Shown: positions 45,462-56,685 of the stretch, piece after piece
Layout of the letters: every line of letters starts with the position of its first letter
Position numbering within the stretch: position 1 is the stretch's first letter
Source of the DNA: Otatea glauca
Taxonomy: Eukaryota; Streptophyta; Magnoliopsida; Poales; Poaceae
Length of the DNA: 64,000 bases
NCBI GenBank assembly: GCA_036346275.1
Contig: CM070711.1
Location: forward strand, 52,949,435 to 53,013,434
Direction: 5' to 3'
The notes under the pieces: generated by a model
Database searches by the model: none
Told to the model about the DNA's origin: nothing
What the model saw: only the letters and a program-made list of their open reading frames with translations
Program-made: the position numbers and the translations under genes

Positions 45462-46869
45462 TAGGGATTCAAATTTCGTGTTCGATAAAATTTCGCCGAT
45501 GACCGAAATCCGAAATTTCGGCCAAATCTCGTTACTTTCGATAAAATCAGGACAAAATTCAAATCCGGATTTATTTCGTGCGAAATTGCCAAAATTTTGG
45601 TAAATTTCAACTGAACAAAAAATAGTTCAAACGATATCTAAAAATTTTGAAATTTTTTGGGACGTTCCTTACAAAACATTGATTTTCCCATAAAAATTTT
45701 AGATGATTATCAAATCTGAGGAATTTTTAAAAATTTGAACATTGCTACTGTCCTGATAAAACGCTGACAGGCAAGATTGAACCGAATGAAAAATAGTTCA
45801 AACCACGTTAGAAAATTTTTTTAAAAAAATTTCATGGTTATGATGTACCACTAATGTTATAAAAAAATTTCAGATGATTATCAAGCATCATGAAGTTTTA
45901 AAAATTCAAACAGTGCTACTATCCTGTTAAAAGGCTTACCAGCAAATTTGAACAAAATAAAAAATTGTTCAAACCACATTAGAAAATTTTGAAAGTTTTT
46001 TGAATGGTCCTGATGTAACATTAATGTTTCTATAAATTTTTTAGAGGATGATAATGCATAAATAATTTTAAAAACTCTAACAGTGCTACGTCTTGATAAA
46101 AACCTCATGATCAATACATAGATTTGCTTTAGCAATCAAAAAAGTTTTAAATTTTTAAAAATTTTACGGAAGGGTGATAAGGAAATTCTTAAGATCTCAT
46201 AAAAATCTTGAATCATGATCACACTCCAGCGAATTTATAAAATTCTTACAAGGCACAATACCATTTATGTTCTTTCTCTTTTTTATTTTTGAAATATAAT
46301 ATAACAAATGAAGTTCAATACTTACATAGATTTGATTGACCAAAAAAATTTTATTTTTGAAAATTTTATATAATGGTGCTGGGGCAATTCTTAATCTCTC
46401 ATAAAAATTTTAGATCTTGATCACACTCGAGAAAATATATAAAATTCTGACAAGGTTACTATCCCAATTATGTTTATTCTGTTTTCATTTTTTAAAGATA
46501 ACAAATGAAGTTAAATTATTTTGAAAAAATTTCTCTATTATCCTACACTACTAAATATAGTATCATAAATTTTTTAGATCATTATCAAGCTTGTACAATT
46601 TTATAAAAATCTGACAGTGTTTCTACCAAAATTTTAAAATGTTTCCAAAATTCGGTTTTCCAACAAATTTTCATAGAATATGAGTTTTTAAGGGTTATTG
46701 GACCAAATTCAGCCCCAAAAGTTTGAAAATCGGCCGAAATCACAAAATTTCGCCAGATAAATGAAATTTCGATTGTTACTGTAGCAATTTTAAAATTTTG
46801 CTATCCAACCAGTAATTTGAATTTTGTGGTCGACCGAAATCCAAAATTTTAGCAAAATTTATATCCCTG
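45462..46869. mobile_element. Non-coding hAT-like element of about 1.4 kb
   Basis: The left end TAGGGATTCAAATTT and the right end (reverse complement) CAGGGATATAAATTT match at 12 of 15 positions. Both ends are followed inward by AAATTTCGG/CCGAAAT-rich sequence. Flanking 8-mers ACCGGGCT (45454-45461) and ACCGAGCT (46870-46877) match at 7 of 8. [CT]AGGG ends with 8-bp duplications are typical of hAT elements. The inside holds no open frame, only AT-rich degenerate repeats. Confidence 0.55.
45620..46640. repeat. Degenerate repeat array, unit about 165-200 bp
   Basis: The phrase TAAAAATTTTAGATGATTATCAA(A) or variants recurs at about 45701, 45872, 46043, 46210, 46412 and 46576. Each is followed by an AATTTTTAAAAATTTGAACA-like part and a GACAGTGCTAC(T) part. 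Related units occur at about 43888 and 44055, outside the element. Confidence 0.65.
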
Positions 46870-47395
46870 ACCGAGCTGGTCACGGCCAATGTCTGGCCTT
46901 GACCGCAATGAGCTTTGGCCGCCGCACTTTCCGAGTAGACCACAGTCTACCTACCGCAAATGAGTACTAAAAAGTTTTTTCTTTTTTCTAAAAAAATAAA
47001 ATTCAATATTTGCTAGCCCAGCTCAGCTCAACACGAACAGAACATAACTTGGCTCTGCTCTGAAACGAAAAAGGAAAAGTATAAAACTGTGTACAAGACC
47101 AACAAGCACCCACAAAGCCCACGACCCACAAAGCACTTGCTGGGCAAAAGACAACGAGGGCCCAAATAACATAACTAGGGACAAAAGCACTACCTTCTGC
47201 CTTCAATTAATTGCCATTTAATCTGCGACGTTTCACAACACGGTTTCGGGTTGCATTGTAGCCGGTGATGAGTGTAGGGGCGGATCTACATCACATCATG
47301 ATACAATTTCAGCCTGCAGCCAAGAGCCCAAATACTCCTCTAATCGCCTCTAAGCCTTGTTCATCTCGCTGCATCACATCTGTATGCGCCTCATC
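46870..47395. other. Intergenic stretch without a recognised gene
   Basis: No supported gene. The last five bases (TCATC, 47391-47395) are the probable target copy of element D. Confidence 0.5.
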
Positions 47396-47553
47396 TGTTG
47401 CAAAACGATGATCTCGTCCCCCTCCCAACAGACGCGTCTCACCGTACGGACGCATCGTTTTATTCACACCATTTCCACTTGTATATATACATACAAATTG
47501 ATCAATAAAGAGGAGAGTTCTTATCATTTTTACTTTTGTTCATTCTTAATCCA
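47396..47553 (+). repeat. 5' LTR of element D
   Basis: It runs TGTTGCAAAACG to CTTAATCCA, 158 bp. A TATATATAC TATA-like run lies near 47480 and AATAAAG near 47504, so the promoter and poly(A) signal are close together. TTATCAGCACG at 47560-47570 is a candidate primer site that is not the iMet type. Confidence 0.88.
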
Positions 47554-47630
47554 AACACGTTATCAGCACGTAGGCTCTTCCACTAACGCCAAAAATCAAG
47601 AACAGAAATCAAACAAGAACAAGATCAAAG

Positions 47631-48059
47631 ATGTCTCATGAAGTCAATCTCCTGGAGGAGGAATTATGCCTTGTGGATGGTTATACCACAAACTCTATAC
47701 TTAGAGAAATCAAATATTTCCAAACTCTTAAGAAAAGAGAAGGAAATATTTTGACCATCGCCGGACGCGATGCATTGATAGTTGGTTCTGGTCAAGCCAC
47801 TATCTCTCTTCCAATGGGTACGAAGATTATAATCGAGGATGCTTTATTGTATCCTGATTCAACTCGCACCCTACTAAGTTATAGAGATATCCGTAAGAAT
47901 GGGATTCATGTTGAAACCCATATAGAGAATAAAAGGAATTTCTTCTCTTTACTAAACTTCTGGATCCAAGCAAACACATTTGTGAGAAAATTCCATCACT
48001 CGAATCTGGATTGTACTTCACATACATTAAGCCCATTGCAACTGTTGCATATAAAGTAA
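47631..48059 (+). pseudogene. Protease region (element D)
   Basis: The ATG at 47631 comes only 78 bases after the LTR. The 142-residue frame begins MSHEVNLLEEELCLVDGYTT, in which LVDGYTTNSIL is the copia protease active-site segment (usually D-[SC]-[GA]-[CT]). The TISLPMGTKIIIEDALLYPD and TRTLLSYRDIRKNGIHVET parts are the usual following copia segments. Asp is kept but the next residues differ from the consensus. No gag precedes it. The frame is lost at about 47950. Confidence 0.8.
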
Positions 48060-49609
48060 TCTTTCAAAATGTCAATGTATTTCAAACTTGGCATGATCGA
48101 CTTGGGCACCCTGGTATAGGGATGATGCGAAAGATTATTACCAATTCTATTGGTCATACTTTGAGTACTGCAAAATTCCCACAATCTTCTGATTTTATGT
48201 GCACATCTTGTGCTACTGGGAAGTTGATTTTAAGACTATCTCCTCTTAAAATTATTGCAGAACCACTTAAGTTCCTTTAACGTATTCAAGGTGATATTTG
48301 TGGACCAATTTCACCACCTTCTGGGCCATTCAAATATTTCATGGTTTTGATTGACGCATCTACTCGATGGTCTCACGTGCATCTTCTATCCACACATAAT
48401 CATGCATTTGCAAAGATAATGTCCCAACTTATCAAGTTGAAGGCTCATTATCCTGAACATCGAATTCAATCAATTCGCATGGACAACGCTGCAGAATTTA
48501 CTTCTCAAGCCTTCGATGATTATTGCATGGCTTTGGGAATTCAAGTTCAACACTCTGTACCATATGTCCATACTCAGAATGGTTTGGCTGAATCCTTGAT
48601 TAAAAGAATCAAACTCATTTCGAGACCCATATTATTGAATAGTAATTTACCCACGTCATGTTGGGGTCATGCAGTCTTACATGCTGCTGACTTAATACAA
48701 CTACGACCAACTGCATATCATGAATCTTCTCCCATGCAGTTAGTACGTGGAAATCCTCCAAATATTTCCCATTTGCGTAAATTTGGGTGCGCAGTGTACG
48801 TACCCATCTCACCACCTCAGCGTACCACTATGGGTGCACACAGGAAACTAGGGATCTACGTGGGATATCATTCTCCGTCGATCATTAAGTATTTAGAACC
48901 TCTTACAGGGGATCTATTTACTGCTCGATACGCTGATTCTATATTTAATGAAGATCATTTTCCGGCATTAGGGGGAGACTTTAAGTACCAGAAAGAATGC
49001 CGGGAAATTGATTGGAATGCACAAAGCATTTCAAATTCAGATCCACGTACTACTGAATCTGAACAACAAGTTCAGAAAATTATTGATTTGCAAAACATTG
49101 CAAATAATATGCCAGATGCATTCACCAATTACAAAGGTGTTACAAAATCTTTGAATCCTGCCATTAATGTACCAGAAAGAGTGGAGGTACCAATCAAAAC
49201 CACTCATCCCCTGACTAGCAATAAGAGGGGGCGAAGCATGGCCAAGAAACAGGATTCTACTTCTTCCAAACAGAAGAAGAAAACTGTGACTGCATCCCAA
49301 CCAATGGTTAGAAAACAACAGTTGGAACATTTTGTTCCACAATCTAGCTCTCAAGCACAAGTGCATTTATGCACTGAGGTTGGAACATCTGAATATCCTA
49401 GATCCATCATATTGGGAAATAATGATGAATCTTTAAAGATAAATGAAATTGCCATCAATTTTATTGATACTGGAGAATCTTTTGATCGACAAGCTACATA
49501 TATAGACACTTATTTTTCTGAACAAATTGCTGAAACCTTTGATCCAGATCCTAAATCCATGGTAGAGTGCGACGACGCTCGATTGGATCAAATGGAAAGA
49601 AGCAATTGA
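48060..49609 (+). pseudogene. Integrase (element D)
   Basis: The zinc finger (WHDRLGHPGIGMMRKII, then CTSCATGKL) lies in the frame 48011-48280, which ends with a stop. The core continues from 48281 with DICGPISPPSGPF (first Asp), IRMDNAAEFTSQAF (second Asp) and HTQNGLAESLIKRIK (Glu), all three kept. The 422-residue frame 48341-49609 then has LRKFGCAVYVPISPPQRT and a low-complexity Lys/Ser/Gln-rich linker. Apart from the TAA at 48278 this part is nearly open. Confidence 0.88.
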
Positions 49610-50554
49610 AATAGAAATAGCCTCACTTTATAAAGAGAAGTTTTCTAAAGTAATGCCTACACCTCCTCGTATCTTCCTGTGGGATACAAGTGGGTTTTCG
49701 TCAGGAAACGAAATGAAAACAATGAGGTTGTGAGATATAAAGCAAGGCTAGTAGCACAAGGTTTTTCGCAAAGGCCTGGCATCGATTTCAATGAGACATA
49801 TTCTCCGGTAATGAGCGGCATAACTTTTCGATATCTTATATCTTTGGCAGTACAAAATCATCTATCTATGCAGTTAATGGACGTAGTGACCGCATATTTA
49901 TATGGGTCATTAGATTCGGATATATACATGAAGGTTCCAGAAGGAATTGGTATACCAAATTCTCAGGCAAATCGCAACATGTATTGTATAAAATTGCAAA
50001 AATCATTATATGGATTAAAGCAATCAGGCCGAATGTGGTATAATCGGTTAATTGAATTCCTTAAACTTAAGGGATACACTAATAATGATGATTGCCTATG
50101 TGTTTTCATTAAGAAATCCCCCAAAGGATTCTGTATCATTTCAGTGTACGTTGATGATCTCAACATCATTGGTAATGAAGCGGATATTAATGAAGCACGT
50201 CATCATTTAAAAACGGAGTTTGAAATGAAGGATTTGGGTCAAACTAAATATTGCTTAGGTTTACAACTTGAACATTTACCTTCAGGAATTTTTATACATC
50301 AAGCCACTTATATCCAGAAAGTATCGGAGAAATTCAATATGGATAAATCTTATCCATCAAAAACTCCTATGATGGTTCGATCTCTAGACATAGAGAAAGA
50401 TCCATTCAGACCTAAGGACGATGGAGAAGATATTTTGGGTCCTACTATTCCATATCTCAGTGCCATAGGAGCACTTATGTATCTTGCAAACTGCACCCGG
50501 CCAGATATTGCTTTTGCAGTCAATCACGGCAAGATACTGATGCGCTCCTACTAA
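49610..50554 (+). pseudogene. Reverse transcriptase (element D)
   Basis: The 291-residue frame starts in the conserved part GYKWVFVRKRNENNEVVRYK and carries ARLVAQGFSQRPGIDFNETY, LMDVVTAYLYGSLDSDIYMK, KSLYGLKQSGRMWYNRL and the catalytic ISVYVDDLNIIG (Y-V-D-D intact). It ends at a stop at 50554, just after the TRPDIAFAVN motif. A shift lies between integrase and RT near 49600-49670. Confidence 0.9.
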
Positions 50555-50560
50555 ACGTCA

Positions 50561-51158
50561 TTGGACGGATTTAAGAATATTTTTCGATATCTTAATGGCA
50601 CAAGAGATCTTGGTCTTCATTTCATAAGGAACCCGATCCAATATTATTGGGTTACAACGATCTTTGGTTATCTATCCGATCCCCATAATGCCGGATCACA
50701 AACAGCTTTGTATTTTTACAAAATGGTACAACAATTTCTGAAATCTTCAAAACAGACCCTGGTGGCTACATCCACTAATCATTCTGAAATAATTGCATTA
50801 TATGAGGCATCACGCGAATGCGTATGGTTTCGCAGAATGATTAATCACATCTTACAATCATGTGGTCTTGGTTCTCTAGAATCACCTACTATTATCTATG
50901 AAGATAATGCTGCTTGTGTTATTCAAATGGAAACAAAGTTACATTAAGAGCAACATCACTAAACATATTGCTCCTAAATTGTTTTATCCCCACGAATTAC
51001 AAAAGAATGGGAAGATAAACATCCGCAAACTAAATCTTGTGATAATCTTGCATTTATTCACTAAATCTCTACCTTATTCCCTCTTTCACAAATATGTTGA
51101 AAGAATAGGTATGAGAAGATTCAGACATTTGCAGGGATCAGAGGGAGATTCTCTCTGA
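50561..51158 (+). pseudogene. RNase H (element D)
   Basis: The parts FKNIFRYLNGTRDLGLHF, LVATSTNHSEIIALYEASRE and IIYEDNAACVIQM are the copia RNase H core. A small frame (50898-51158) carries the end (KHIAPKLFYPHELQKNG; ERIGMRRFRHLQGSEGDSL). The first Asp region (YLSDPHNAGSQTALYF) is altered. The short distance to the PPT leaves no room for an extra 3' gene. Confidence 0.85.
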
Positions 51159-51379
51159 TCAGAAAACTTGTTCCATATCATATTGTACTCTTTTCTTTTA
51201 TGAGGTTTTTCCTTCAAAAGGATTTTTCCTCATTTAAAAGTTTTTAATGAGGCAATATTACCACAAGTTTTTATATCATATCAAGATGATAAATTGGATA
51301 TATATATCATGATTTCTCCTTATTTTTCCTATATGGTTTTTGAGGAGTTTTTCTCATGGTGGACTCGATCAAGGGGGAG

Positions 51380-51537
51380 TGTTGCAAAACGATGATCTCG
51401 TCCCCCTCCCAACAGACGCGTCTCACCGTACGGACGCATCGTTTTATTCACACCATTTCCACTTGTATATATACATACAGATTGATCAATAAAGAGGAGA
51501 GTTCTTATCATTTTTACTTTTGTTCATTCTTAATCTG
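51380..51537 (+). repeat. 3' LTR of element D
   Basis: It matches 47396-47553 with very few changes, for example CATACAG for CATACAA. The final CA has become TG. The preceding AAGGGGGAG is the polypurine tract. Confidence 0.88.
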
Positions 51538-51985
51538 TCATGCCCCTATCTTAAATCCTCCTCCCTCGTGATAAATGTGCTTGGCACCCCTGCTTGCACC
51601 TGCGATCCGCCATGCCCCTATCTTAAATCCCCAATTCCCACTTCAATTTCACAAATTTCTTCTGATCCTGTTAAGCTGTCGAGCCGGCATGTGTTCATTG
51701 AAGTGCTAGCCACTTGATGTCTCAAGATTCAGGAGAAACATTCTTAGTGTTTCCCAATTTGGTTGGACGGCACGAGGAGGCCTTTAATCTTCTGTTCAAG
51801 TAAAATGTGAAGGAAGTGAATTAGTGGAATTGATTGTTTGATTAGTGGTATCCAATATTGATAATTTATTTGACAAATTTGGTATCTAATTTAATATTTC
51901 ATAATTTTCACCAATTTGATAGGTAGTAAAATTATAAAGGAATGATTTTTGAAAAGAAAATTACCACCAACCAATGATACATACG
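51538..51985. other. Intergenic stretch with a short direct repeat
   Basis: CATGCCCCTATCTTAAATCC occurs at 51539-51558 and 51611-51630, 72 bases apart. No gene is supported. Confidence 0.5.
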
Positions 51986-52140
51986 CACTACTGCACAACA
52001 CTATATCACAGACAGTTTTGTGAACCGTCTATATCAAATTGTCAGTGATGATTATTCCAATCATCAGTGAAAAAAATCATCACAGACGGTCTGTGATGTG
52101 GGATCATGCCAGACGGTTCCAAATTGAAACCATCTGTGAT

Positions 52141-52440
52141 GTTGATTTTCCATTTTGTTAGTAATTTTTATTTATTGGCTAGCTTCAGTAAATGCTAGCC
52201 ATGCTCTTTGAATCAAAAGACAGTACAGAGCATCACCAGCATATTATAATGACATACATTTCAGAAATGAACTCGGATCACATATTACAACGCATCTATT
52301 TTAGAAATAAACTATGACCGCACATTACAATGTACAGCGCATCCATTTCAGAAATCAACTCACATATATAAAATCCAATTGAATTCAAAAGTACAACTCA
52401 CAAATTCGCAGCACAAGGTTCGCAAATTAATCCAATGGTA
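52141..52440. repeat. Short repeat inside the CACTA derivative
   Basis: Three imperfect copies of CATTTCAGAAATNAACTC followed by ACATTACAA(C/T)GCAT-like sequence lie between about 52250 and 52360, with a unit of about 45-50 bp. No gene. Confidence 0.45.
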
Positions 52441-52460
52441 TCTAACAAACTCACAACTCA

Positions 52461-53047
52461 TCAGGCGAGGCTTGAGTGGAATTCGTCTTCTGGATTAATG
52501 ACCTCACGCATCAAGAAGGCACAGGGTTGTCCTCGAATGCCTGGCAGGTCAGCCTGATCCAACGCAGATTCAGCGCATTGCCAAGCCTGTCGATGGAAAG
52601 AGTAAAGTCTTGCGTGTATATAAATTAATAAGTGGAAACAATTGTTGCAAGATTGACAAACATCTACGACATTGGTCTTCTTTGAACCAATGAGGAGTTC
52701 CATGTTGTGGGAAACGTAGAATGCACATAGGTTAGTGCTGTTTGGTTGCTGGTAGCACTGTCAAAATATAATAGGTTAGTTCTGAAGGTATTATTATGGA
52801 GTGTGAAGGATTATTGCGTACTAGCGGATACCGAAAACTTATAAATATGCTTCAGCTTCGCTGGATCCTTTCTGTGTGGCCCTCCACGAGATTTGTACAC
52901 ACCAAACGACGCGTCGAGTAAATTTTTTATAGACGCCAAGTCGTCTGTGTCACCCTTTTTGGAATCAAGGTAAATTACCTGGTTGTCTCTTGGTATAATT
53001 ACGAGTAAAACCCAGTGAAATCTACACAGGTATGTCGCCATGGTCAT
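52461..53047 (-). pseudogene. Ulp1-like (C48-type) cysteine peptidase fragment of CACTA type
   Basis: The 52811-53047 part has FHWVLLVIIPRDNQVIYLDS (His and Asp of the C48 triad). The 52461-52703 part has GIRGQPCAFLMREVINPEDE (Cys of the triad and the usual end of grass CACTA proteins). They are separated by 108 bases, perhaps an intron or a lost segment. C48 enzymes cut ubiquitin-like proteins such as SUMO; the role in transposons is unknown. The N-terminal part is missing, so it is probably inactive. Confidence 0.7.
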
Positions 53048-53373
53048 TCAACCTAACTTCGAGCTGCGTTACATAGTACAAATCAACAAGTATAGCAACT
53101 GGATGAAGCACTTACCCCGGGGTGTGGGGTAAAAGTATGAATTTTTTGTACCATTGAGCCAGCGATACTTTTCTACGTACTCGTGGACGACATCTAAATT
53201 TTCGTCCATGGTTTACTTGGACACCATGTGTGGGTCGAGGAAACCCACCGGTTGTTCCCTTGCGTCCCGCCTTCGTTTGTTCCGTCGAAGTGTTTCTTCA
53301 TCTTGCGGTATGGATCCATAGATAATTCAATTAAAAAGGAGCAAATGAAATAGAGGAAATTTCCTACAAGTCT

Positions 53374-55064
53374 GATATGACTGGGTTGAATTCGGTAGCA
53401 CCAGAATCCGGTATGACCGCATCAAGGGCGATATGACCAGGCTCAAGAACAACAGGAAAAACAGAGCCAAAAACAGAACGAACTCAAAAGCTAATTTGAG
53501 GAATCTTTTGATTGGCAGGACAAAAACTCACGAAACTTGGTAGATGTGATCCTAAGGATGTCAAGAACATATTCCAACCTTCAATTGCAAGGATTGATGT
53601 CAAAGTTCGACCTTTTTTCCTTTGAAGGAAGAACACACCAAGTTTAAGCAAAACTCGAGAACTTGATCTTGGACTTGCTCGTGGGATTTTGATGATTAAG
53701 ATGATCTTAGATGATCTTCCACATGTCACAACAAGCAAGAACACAAGTCCAAAACCCCTCAAACACGATCTAGAAGAATGATTCACTCAAGCACACAAGA
53801 TCGGTTTCTTGTAAGAAAAACTCATGAATTGCCTAGATAATTGAGGTAAGATAGGAAGGAGATTCATCAATCAACATCCTTGGCACAAGAATCAAAAGCA
53901 TGTAGAAGGAGATGAGGCAAATCCAAAAGCATGTAGAAATTTGCAAGAATGTAAGAGTAGAATTTAAATACGTAAAGTAAACTCAAATATAAGAGAAAAT
54001 GATTTGCATTTCTGGAAGGGAGGTTTACAAAGCTTTACAACAAGGTGGGCAAAAAGTTAAAAGGAGCCAAAACCTCTAAAACCTTCGAGAGGAGGAAGGC
54101 TACCCCTCTCCCTCTATTTATACTACTCTTGAGTTACCCTCTACCCTTGGATGAGTTCTTTCTACCCTAAGGATCACCATCATGGGTAAGGATCACCATC
54201 ATGGGCTAGGAATGACTCCCACATACAACCATACATAGGCTAACCCGAAACCCAACAAGCATACCGGGTTTTTACGCGCTTTATCAAAGTATACTAACTA
54301 GACCCACTACTCTATCACCTATATCGTGATCCGACGGCCCTCTTTGATCCGAGCAGCTCGTAGCTAGCATCTCAATCGTTCCTTATCTTCTAGGTTTGCA
54401 ACGACTCGGTCTCCGATCATCTTCCAGCGATCCTCGACCGTCTAGACCTCCGGCGCACCTCGCCTAGTGCCGGTCATCCTCCGCCTCACCATGATCTAGC
54501 ACCGTCGTCCTGCAACCATCAAAAACAAAGAAAACCCATCACATAGCAATGTTCAACAAAGATATGCACTAATCAATTCTCACATCGCTCATGAAGTCGG
54601 CACTACCGACCACCATCGAGTTTATCGAGTTGCCTCCATCGAGTAGTGCACTCACTCGAGTAGTAACTCGTCCACCATATCGATCGCATCGAGTCTATCG
54701 ACCACATGTCCAACTCAATACCAAGTCTATCAACCACTATCCAAGTCTATCGACCACACCACCAAGTCGATAAAATGATATCGAGTAACAATTGGTAAGA
54801 CTAAGGACTCGAGTTAAGCTGACGACAAGGCGCTCGACCCAGCAACATTTCTACTCGATATTTAGCCACTACCAATCTACTCGAGTCGTTCGACTACAAG
54901 TCGGCAGGGTGTTACTCGAGGCCGGTAGAGCTGCTTGACAGACACAACTCAAATTGCTTCATTTTGAAAATCCAATTCAAATTAAACTCAAACTCAAGCA
55001 CCTCATGATTAAACACAGTCAATAACTCATCACCAACAAGATTAGACCTCCACATGGTCTTTCA
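53374..55064 (-). repeat. 3' LTR of element E
   Basis: On the minus strand it begins TGAAAGACCATG directly after the polypurine tract. The other end near 53374 (TGATATGACTGG) is an estimate. A TATA box (minus TATAAATAGAGGG, about 54112-54124) marks the promoter. The stretch 54590-54910 is rich in ATCGAGT/CTCGAG repeats. Open frames in it are short and unsupported. Confidence 0.65.
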
Positions 55065-55075
55065 ATCTCCCCCTT
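55065..55075 (-). other. Polypurine tract of element E
   Basis: The minus strand reads AAGGGGGAGAT just before the LTR start TGAAAGAC. Confidence 0.75.
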
Positions 55076-56685
55076 GATGAGTATATTGACAAACACCTCA
55101 AAAGACATAAATTTCGAGTTTGAAAGAGAAGAAGAAAGCATTTTGAATGCAAAGCCAAACTTGATACAAGAAAAGAGAAAATAAGTCATGACCAAGTTGG
55201 CGAGAAGGATTTTAGAGCAAGCCAATAGAAAGAACAGGTTTTTCATAAAAGCTCTAAAAGTTCCAAGAAAAGCTCAAATATACTTATGATCCTAAACAAA
55301 TAGTAGAGCAGGACTTTACAAAGATCATAAGAGAATGCAATCACATTTTTATCTTTTTAATGATGCATTTTCTACAATTTCTCCCCCTTTTAGAAATATA
55401 CGCATCAAGAAGACTTTTTCTCCCCCTTTACACATGTATGCATGAAATGCATCCTAAAAGAGCTTTGAAGATTATCCAAGTGACCATATAGACAAATAAT
55501 GACACCAAACTACTCAAGTTCAGATTATGCTAAACAAAGACATGTCCAAGTGCAAATGTCAATTTTGCTAGCAAGCACAAAGAAGACTATGTCATTTTTG
55601 CATGATTTAACAAGTGCAACACTAAGCATAGTTTCTAAACTAGAAACACAGCCATACAATGGATCAAATGGAGAACCTAGAGTTCAACCTACTCAACACT
55701 TTGGGAAAGCTAGAAGTGCATACAAGGTCCTTCAAGCTCAAATATCTTTAATGCAAATTTTTGCTTAAGATTTCAAATGACATAGTGGGGTGCAAATGTT
55801 TGACATTATTTGCATTCTTTACCCACTTATATTTTCTTTTAATTTTATTGTATTTTTCAAGTGATTGACTCAACCCATAGTCGACCATCTCAAGAAGAGC
55901 TCTTAAGAGGATGGTCTTGGTCATACACAATACATTCCAAGTTCATCCCAAGTGAAATGGGAGGCAGTCTTGTGAATGTAAAGTGTTGAGATCAATTTGC
56001 ACAAAAAGAGTCAATTTTTGTTTTCATTTTAGCACATAGATTTATGAGCATGTGAAGAACTTGAGTATGGATATACCTAGCTTTACTCAAGTTGCTATAG
56101 GGACTCTAGAGAAATCCAAAATTTCACAAATAATGGCATATGCACCTAGAGAGGAAACATAGCAAGTAAAAGCAACATGTTTCATCAAGTTTTCATTTAA
56201 AGCTTTAATTTTTAAATTTTAACAAGCTTAACAAGATAATTCAAAATGAACTTTGACATATTTAAGCTAGTATTTTTCTTTATAAAAGTAGCAGGGTGCA
56301 TAGCATGAATAGAAGTTCATTTGTATAATAGACAAAGCTCATAAACTAGAAAATGAAGTCTATATGCAATGCATGAAGTAGATTCTCAAACTCCCCCTCG
56401 ACAAGTGAATCAATTTTAAGCACAAATCTGGTTCAAGTTGAGTTATTAGCAAAATTAAGCTCAAAAAGATCCAAATGAACTCAATCGTAACCAGAAACAT
56501 AGAATGAAGAGAAGAAGTGAAGAAACTGCATGGCCATGCACTTCCTTAATCATATCACATGAGTGGTCTTGTCATATATCTCCGTTTCGTTGGAGTAGTA
56601 AATTTCATCTTGACTGCTCACTTCCCTCTGCATGTTTTATAGTAAACATGAAAGCTACCTTTATAACTATCCGGTTAGAAAGTAG
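55076..56685 (-). other. 3' untranslated or eroded extra-ORF region of element E
   Basis: This AT-rich stretch has no supported gene. Further CTCCCCCTT runs (minus AAGGGGGAG) occur near 55381 and 55420, and CTCCCCCTC at about 56391. SIRE elements often carry an extra open frame here; I cannot recognise one. Confidence 0.5.

Larger units (their letters stand above)
47396..51537 (+). mobile_element. Element D: Ty1/copia retrotransposon lacking gag
   Basis: The 4.1-kb element has 158-bp LTRs. The internal region is only protease, integrase, RT and RNase H in copia order. Flanking 5-mers TCATC (47391-47395) and TCATG (51538-51542) differ at one base. A polypurine tract AAGGGGGAG (51371-51379) precedes the right LTR. 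Several stops and shifts are present. With no capsid gene it would need proteins from a relative. Confidence 0.88.
51986..53319 (-). mobile_element. CACTA deletion derivative carrying a Ulp1-like peptidase
   Basis: It begins at 51986 with the CACTA end CACTACTGCACAAC and subterminal repeats (ATCACAGACGG, AACCGTCT, CATCAGTGA, 52000-52140). A gene fragment on the minus strand encodes a Ulp1-like peptidase. At 53271-53319 a short TNP2-like segment is found (PYRKMKKHFDGTNE, compare KKKKQFDGTNE at 33770-33820). The right terminus was not found; element E starts at about 53374. Confidence 0.65.

Noticed and set aside
45460..46880. AT-rich tandem units considered as a centromeric satellite
   Set aside because: Only about six strongly diverged units bounded by terminal inverted repeats; not a homogeneous array.
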